This document shows, in pieces, positions 60,020 to 64,000 of a stretch of DNA of 64,000 nucleotides. The stretch lies in the NCBI RefSeq assembly GCF_000429125.1, contig NZ_AUBG01000001.1, forward strand, positions 248,001 through 312,000. Direction: 5' to 3'. The notes below the pieces were generated by a model. That model saw only the letters and a program-made list of their open reading frames with translations, did not search any database and had not been told where the DNA came from. The position numbers and the translations under genes are program-made. This stretch comes from Aequorivita capsosiphonis DSM 23843. Lineage in GTDB: Bacteria > Bacteroidota > Bacteroidia > Flavobacteriales > Flavobacteriaceae. Position 1 is the stretch's first letter; each line of letters starts with the position of its first letter.

Positions 60020-62872
60020 CTATTTGCTTAAATACATTTTTCTGCGCGCATACAAGTCATAAAACTGGTCATCCTTCAAGCTATCTATGAACAATATGCT
60101 TTCTCCAGTACTCTTCATTTCAGGTCCCAATTGTTTGTTTACATTTGGAAATTTATTAAAACTAAAAACAGGTTGTTTGATTGCAAAACCATCTAATTTC
60201 GGATTGAAGTCAAAGTCAGTTACCTTATTATGGCCCAACATCACTTTAGTTGCATAATTAACATAAGGTTCTCCGTAAGCTTTTGCAATAAAAGGCACCG
60301 TTCTAGACGCTCTTGGGTTTGCTTCAATGATATATACAATATCATCTTTAATAGCGAATTGTACGTTTATTAAACCTACTGTATTTAGTGATTTTGCTAT
60401 TTTTTCGGTGTGATCCTTAATTTGTTGCATCACAAATTCACCTATATTGAAAGGTGGAAGTGTAGCATTTGAATCTCCAGAATGAATTCCACAAGGTTCA
60501 ATATGTTCCATTATTCCAATGATATACACATTTTCACCGTCGCAGATTGCATCTGCTTCCGCTTCTATGGCACCATCTAAATAGTGATCCAGCAATAATT
60601 TATTATTAGGAATTTTTCGAAGTAAATCTACCACATGCTCTTCCAATTCCTTTTTATTGATAACAATTTTCATTCCCTGACCTCCCAAAACATAAGATGG
60701 ACGAATCAAAAGTGGAAAATCAAGTTGATCGGCAAGTACCAAGGCTTCGTCCGTAGTTTCAGCTACGCCAAATTCTGGATAAGGAATGTTGTTTTCTTGT
60801 AAAAGCTTTGAAAAACTCCCACGATCTTCGGCTAAATCTAACGATTGATAGGTAGTTCCAATTATATTGATGCCGTAGCGATCCAGTTTTTCAGCGAGTT
60901 TTAAAGCTGTTTGCCCACCTAATTGCACAATAACACCTTCTGGTTTTTCGTGACGGATAATATCATAAATATGCTCCCAAAAAACAGGCTCGAAGTACAG
61001 TTTATCAGCAACATCAAAATCTGTAGAAACTGTTTCTGGGTTACAGTTTATCATTATGGTTTCGTAGCCACATTCCGCAGCTGCTAAAACACCGTGAACA
61101 CAACAATAATCAAATTCAATTCCCTGCCCTATTCTGTTCGGGCCTGAACCAAGAACAATTATCTTTTTCTTTTCGGTAACCACACTATCATTTTCTGAAT
61201 ATGCCTCCTGACCTTCGAGCTGCATTTCATTTTCAAACGTTGAGTAATAATAAGGGGTTTCTGCTTTAAATTCGGCAGCACAAGTATCTACTAATTTATA
61301 CACACGCTGAATGTGCATTTCTTCACGCTTTTTATACACGTGACTTTCCAAACATTTCAGCATATGGGCAATTTGTCTGTCACCATATCCTTTTTGCTTA
61401 GCTTCCAACAACAATTCTCTAGGAAGTGTATCTAAAGTATATTTTGAAATTTCTTTCTCCAAGAAATACAATTCTTCATATTGGCGAAGAAACCACATAT
61501 CAATCTTTGTAATTTCATGAATTCTACTAAGCGGAATTCCAATAGATATCGCATCGTAAATCACGAAAACACGATCCCAACTTGCGTTCTTCAACTTGTC
61601 AAGAATTTGTTCATAATTGGTGTAACTTTTTCCGTCGGCACCTATTCCATTGCGTTTTATCTCTAGAGATTGCGTGGCCTTATGAAGTGCTTCCTGGAAC
61701 GATCGTCCAATTCCCATCACTTCTCCTACCGATTTCATTTGTAGTCCTAAAGTTCGGTCAGATCCTTCAAATTTGTCGAAGTTCCAACGTGGTATTTTTA
61801 CAATTACATAGTCTAATGTTGGTTCAAAAAGCGCTGAAGTTGACTTTGTTATTTGGTTGTTTAATTCATCCAAATTATAACCTATAGCCAGTTTAGTTGC
61901 GATTTTAGCAATTGGATATCCAGTAGCTTTCGAAGCCAATGCCGATGATCGAGAAACACGTGGGTTAATCTCAATGGCAATAATATCTTCCTTTTCATCT
62001 GGACTCACAGCGAACTGCACGTTACACCCTCCAGCGAAATCTCCAATACTACGCATCATCAATATTGCCATATCGCGCATTTTTTGATACGTGCGGTCAT
62101 TCAGTGTCATTGCCGGAGCGACGGTTATCGAATCTCCTGTATGAATCCCCATTGGATCCATGTTTTCGATAGAACAGATAATTACAACATTATCATTTTT
62201 ATCGCGAAGCAATTCAAGTTCAAATTCCTTCCAACCCATCATCGCCTTGTCTATCATCACCTCATGTATAGGTGAGACTTCCAAGCCATAAGATAGCAAT
62301 TCATCAAAGTCTTCTTCCTTATAAACAATGGAGGCTCCAGCGCCACCCAAAGTAAAAGAAGCTCTAATAACTAATGGAAAACCAAATTCCTGTGCAATTT
62401 CCTTTCCTTGAAGGAAAGAATTGGCTGTAGCTTGAGGCGCCATAGGCACTCCAATTTTTTCCATCAACTCCCTAAATTCTTCCCGGTCTTCTGTAATATT
62501 GATGGCGTTTATATCAACTCCTATTAATTTAACCCCAAAATCTTTCCAAATACCTTTCTCATCTGCCTCTATACATAAGTTAAGCGCAGTTTGACCTCCC
62601 ATAGTTGGAAGAACAGCATCAATTTGCGGATGTTCTTTCAAAATTTTTACCAAGGATTTTGTAGTCAACGGCAACAAATAAACATGATCCGCCATAGACG
62701 GGTCCGTCATAATAGTAGCGGGATTGCTATTGATCAAAATGGTTTCAATTCCGTCTTCACGCAGGGAGCGCAAGGATTGGGAACCGGCATAGTCAAATTC
62801 ACAGGCCTGCCCTATAACGATAGGACCAGAACCAATTAGAAGTACAGATTTTATTGAAGGATTTTTAGGCAT
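60020..62872 (-). CDS. carB: Carbamoyl-phosphate synthase large subunit
   Basis: 950 residues with two homologous ATP-grasp halves. Half 1: LLIGSGPIVIGQACEFDYAG, INSNPATIMTDP, IRASFTLGGAGA, EINPRVSRSSALASKATGYP. Half 2: VLGSGPNRIGQGIEFDYCC, INCNPETVSTDFD, IRPSYVLGGQGM, EANPRASRTVPFIAKA. Makes carbamoyl phosphate for pyrimidine and arginine synthesis with CarA (not in window). Ends shortly after the second half; the allosteric MGS-like domain of ~120 residues present in enterobacterial CarB is absent, as is usual for Flavobacteriia. Confidence 0.96.
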   Translation of the reverse strand: MPKNPSIKSVLLIGSGPIVIGQACEFDYAGSQSLRSLREDGIETILINSNPATIMTDPSMADHVYLLPLTTKSLVKILKEHPQIDAVLPTMGGQTALNLCIEADEKGIWKDFGVKLIGVDINAINITEDREEFRELMEKIGVPMAPQATANSFLQGKEIAQEFGFPLVIRASFTLGGAGASIVYKEEDFDELLSYGLEVSPIHEVMIDKAMMGWKEFELELLRDKNDNVVIICSIENMDPMGIHTGDSITVAPAMTLNDRTYQKMRDMAILMMRSIGDFAGGCNVQFAVSPDEKEDIIAIEINPRVSRSSALASKATGYPIAKIATKLAIGYNLDELNNQITKSTSALFEPTLDYVIVKIPRWNFDKFEGSDRTLGLQMKSVGEVMGIGRSFQEALHKATQSLEIKRNGIGADGKSYTNYEQILDKLKNASWDRVFVIYDAISIGIPLSRIHEITKIDMWFLRQYEELYFLEKEISKYTLDTLPRELLLEAKQKGYGDRQIAHMLKCLESHVYKKREEMHIQRVYKLVDTCAAEFKAETPYYYSTFENEMQLEGQEAYSENDSVVTEKKKIIVLGSGPNRIGQGIEFDYCCVHGVLAAAECGYETIMINCNPETVSTDFDVADKLYFEPVFWEHIYDIIRHEKPEGVIVQLGGQTALKLAEKLDRYGINIIGTTYQSLDLAEDRGSFSKLLQENNIPYPEFGVAETTDEALVLADQLDFPLLIRPSYVLGGQGMKIVINKKELEEHVVDLLRKIPNNKLLLDHYLDGAIEAEADAICDGENVYIIGIMEHIEPCGIHSGDSNATLPPFNIGEFVMQQIKDHTEKIAKSLNTVGLINVQFAIKDDIVYIIEANPRASRTVPFIAKAYGEPYVNYATKVMLGHNKVTDFDFNPKLDGFAIKQPVFSFNKFPNVNKQLGPEMKSTGESILFIDSLKDDQFYDLYARRKMYLSK

Positions 62873-62919
62873 TTTTTTTACTTTTTCTCAGCCGCAAAAT
62901 TACGACACGTTTGGGTATA

Positions 62920-62955
62920 AAAAAAAGGTGTTGCTTAGGAAACAACACCTTTTTA
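62920..62955 (-). terminator. Terminator between rpmH and carB
   Basis: AAAAAGGTGTTG / CAACACCTTTTT stem with a CTTAGGAA loop, with A-run and T-run on both sides. It lies just after the rpmH stop on the minus strand. Confidence 0.88.
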
Positions 62956-62972
62956 TATAGAATTTATCAACA

Positions 62973-63134
62973 TTATTTTTTGTGACGCATTTCAGAAGAT
63001 ACAGAAAGTTTTTTTCTGCCTTTTGCTCTACGGGCAGCCAAAACTTTTCTACCGCTTACAGAAGCCATACGCTCTCTAAAACCGTGTTTGTTTTTTCTTT
63101 TTCTTTTTGATGGCTGAAATGTTCTTTTGCTCAT
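62973..63134 (-). CDS. rpmH: 50S ribosomal protein L34
   Basis: 53 residues from ATG 63134 ([20 protein letters not shown]). An in-frame upstream ATG at 63170 gives an untypical leader and is rejected. Extremely basic: the family pattern is [20 protein letters not shown] then [17 protein letters not shown]. Part of the large ribosomal subunit. Has its own strong promoter and terminator. Confidence 0.97.
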   Translation of the reverse strand: MSKRTFQPSKRKRKNKHGFRERMASVSGRKVLAARRAKGRKKLSVSSEMRHKK

Positions 63135-63238
63135 TTTCTTATACTTTAACTTCTGAAATATCTTGTTCAATTGCCCCTAAAGGCGCTAACCTTAAACTGG
63201 AGTCTGATTACCTTAGCTTTTCTTTGCGTAGGCGGGTG

Positions 63239-63269
63239 CAAAAATACAACAAGTTTTCACTTAGGCAAA
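63239..63269 (-). promoter_or_regulatory. rpmH promoter
   Basis: On the minus strand TTTG (63269-63266), 19 bases, then TATTTTTG (63246-63239): an exact TTTG/N19/TAnnTTTG Bacteroidota sigma-A promoter, about 105 bases before the rpmH start. Confidence 0.8.
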
Positions 63270-63416
63270 CCTTTTTTAAAAAATATCTCTATTTTTTTTT
63301 ACACTTTCTTTTGCGCGACAATTTACAACAGATAATTTCTAATACATATAGAGGGCTATTTCGAAATTAAATGTTTTCTTAAACTACAAAGTCTTCAAAA
63401 TAGTATTTAGTTTTTA

Positions 63417-63424
63417 TACCTTTG
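63417..63424 (+). promoter_or_regulatory. Candidate -7 element
   Basis: TACCTTTG, a TAnnTTTG match, 22 bases upstream of the ATG at 63447. No clear -33 element. Confidence 0.5.
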
Positions 63425-63446
63425 CAGCCCATTTTAAAGATGATTC

Positions 63447-64000
63447 ATGTTTAATAAAAATATAAAATTGGTTTTGGCCGCTCTCGTATTGGGAACGGCG
63501 GTTTGGCAGTTTACAGAAACAAATATCGGCAATGGTATTATGCTGATCATTCTTGCCTTGATGTTTGTTTTTCTTTATTTCAAAAATGAAATAATCCTGC
63601 TTGCATTTCTTCGTCTAAGAAAACAGGATTTTCCAGGCGCTAAAAAATGGCTGGACAAAATTAAGGATCCACATGCTTCCTTAGTTCCAAAACAGGAGGG
63701 TTACTACAACTATCTAAATGGTTTAATGCTTTCACAAACCAATATGGTTGAAGCTGAAAAATACTTTAAAAAAGCAGAAAAGCTTGGGTTGAATATGACT
63801 GCAGATATGGCAATGACAAAATTGAACCTTGCCGGAATTGCAATGACCAAAAACCGCAAGCGAGAAGCAGAAAAACTTATGGCTGAAGCAAAAAGCCTGG
63901 ACAAACACAATATGTTGGACGATCAGATAAAAATGATGAAGCAGCAGATGAAAAAAATGGGACAGCCTCGTCAACAATTCGGTCGAAGTGGTCGTGGCGG
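63447..64000 (+). CDS. Membrane protein with TPR-like repeats, partial at window end
   Basis: Starts at ATG 63447 (MFNKNIKLVLAALVLGTAVW) and runs off the window after ~184 codons. Two close N-terminal helices (~7-20 and ~30-50), then helical pairs QDFPGAKKWLDKIKDPHASL, YYNYLNGLMLSQTNMVEAEKYFKKAEKLG and a basic/Met-rich QIKMMKQQMKKMGQPRQQ tail; the middle looks like tetratricopeptide repeats. Function unknown; it may scaffold a membrane complex. The 3' end is outside the window. Confidence 0.85.
   Translation, partial: MFNKNIKLVLAALVLGTAVWQFTETNIGNGIMLIILALMFVFLYFKNEIILLAFLRLRKQDFPGAKKWLDKIKDPHASLVPKQEGYYNYLNGLMLSQTNMVEAEKYFKKAEKLGLNMTADMAMTKLNLAGIAMTKNRKREAEKLMAEAKSLDKHNMLDDQIKMMKQQMKKMGQPRQQFGRSGRG

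Larger units (their letters stand above)
63135..63446. other. Divergent promoter region between rpmH and the 63447 gene
   Basis: 312 bases holding the rpmH promoter (63239-63269, minus strand) and a candidate -7 element for the rightward gene (63417-63424). The 87-codon plus-strand frame here is low-complexity and not a gene. Confidence 0.6.

Noticed and set aside
63135-63170. Upstream ATG at 63170 for rpmH
   Set aside because: It would add [12 protein letters not shown], which L34 proteins lack; the [10 protein letters not shown] start is universal.
63107-63370. 87-codon plus-strand frame across rpmH and its upstream gap
   Set aside because: It covers the rpmH promoter and part of rpmH on the other strand and has no protein-like pattern.

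Overview
The window looks like chromosomal DNA of a marine or soil Flavobacteriaceae bacterium (Bacteroidota). The sequence is AT-rich. Several secreted proteins end in type IX secretion (T9SS) sorting domains. Promoters match the Bacteroidota pattern (TTTG, about 19 bases, TAnnTTTG). The window also holds DUF4252 lipoproteins, a 950-residue CarB without the MGS domain, caa3-type oxidase genes coupled to bc-complex genes, and a vitamin B12 locus with SusD-free surface propellers. The genus is not resolved. No rRNA, tRNA, CRISPR array, prophage or intact insertion sequence was seen.

Layout. 0-6.2 kb (minus strand): transketolase, type II NADH dehydrogenase, an acidic disordered protein, class I fructose-bisphosphate aldolase and ribulose-phosphate epimerase, so mostly central carbon metabolism. 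6.6-16.2 kb: a glycan island with an HMA-AraC regulator, cupin, PIG-L deacetylase, GT4, NagB, a GH100-like toroid enzyme, a GT4 fused to a helical toroid, and a GH130 phosphorylase facing back. 16.9-21.7 kb: SnoaL-like protein, small coiled coil, cyclopropane fatty acid synthase, Na+/H+ antiporter, a cluster of short palindromic repeats, and a TDT/SLAC1 transporter. 21.9-28.5 kb (minus strand): a tight operon ctaC-ctaD-ctaE-ctaG-small subunit-Rieske-cytochrome b/c ending in a chagasin-like lipoprotein. This encodes a quinol to cytochrome c to oxygen chain.

29-36.2 kb: small lipoprotein, AraC regulator, CDF metal exporter, HMA protein, 1-Cys peroxiredoxin and persulfide-dioxygenase/rhodanese fusion, then a run of small stress-type genes ending in a frameshifted flavin reductase. 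36.3-43.1 kb: acetyl-CoA synthetase, a DUF6503-like lipoprotein, two tiny proteins, a second AraC paralogue and purB. 43.3-49 kb: ECF sigma factor with putative anti-sigma partner and two DUF4252 proteins, an S41 protease, a thioesterase and a LOV-like PAS protein lacking the photoactive cysteine.

48.3-56.9 kb is a vitamin B12 acquisition locus. Leftward, a cobalamin riboswitch precedes a TonB-dependent receptor, a BtuG-like lipoprotein propeller, a second propeller carrying a T9SS tail, and a T9SS surface protein. Rightward run btuF-btuC-btuD. The window ends with rmuC, a small membrane protein and thioesterase pair, a cupredoxin-like T9SS protein that has lost its copper ligands, carB, rpmH and the start of a membrane/TPR protein.

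The strongest candidates for something under-described are the glycan island (GT4 + PIG-L logic with an unknown acceptor, plus a GT4-toroid fusion next to a GH130 phosphorylase) and the B12 locus with paired propellers sent to the surface by two different routes.
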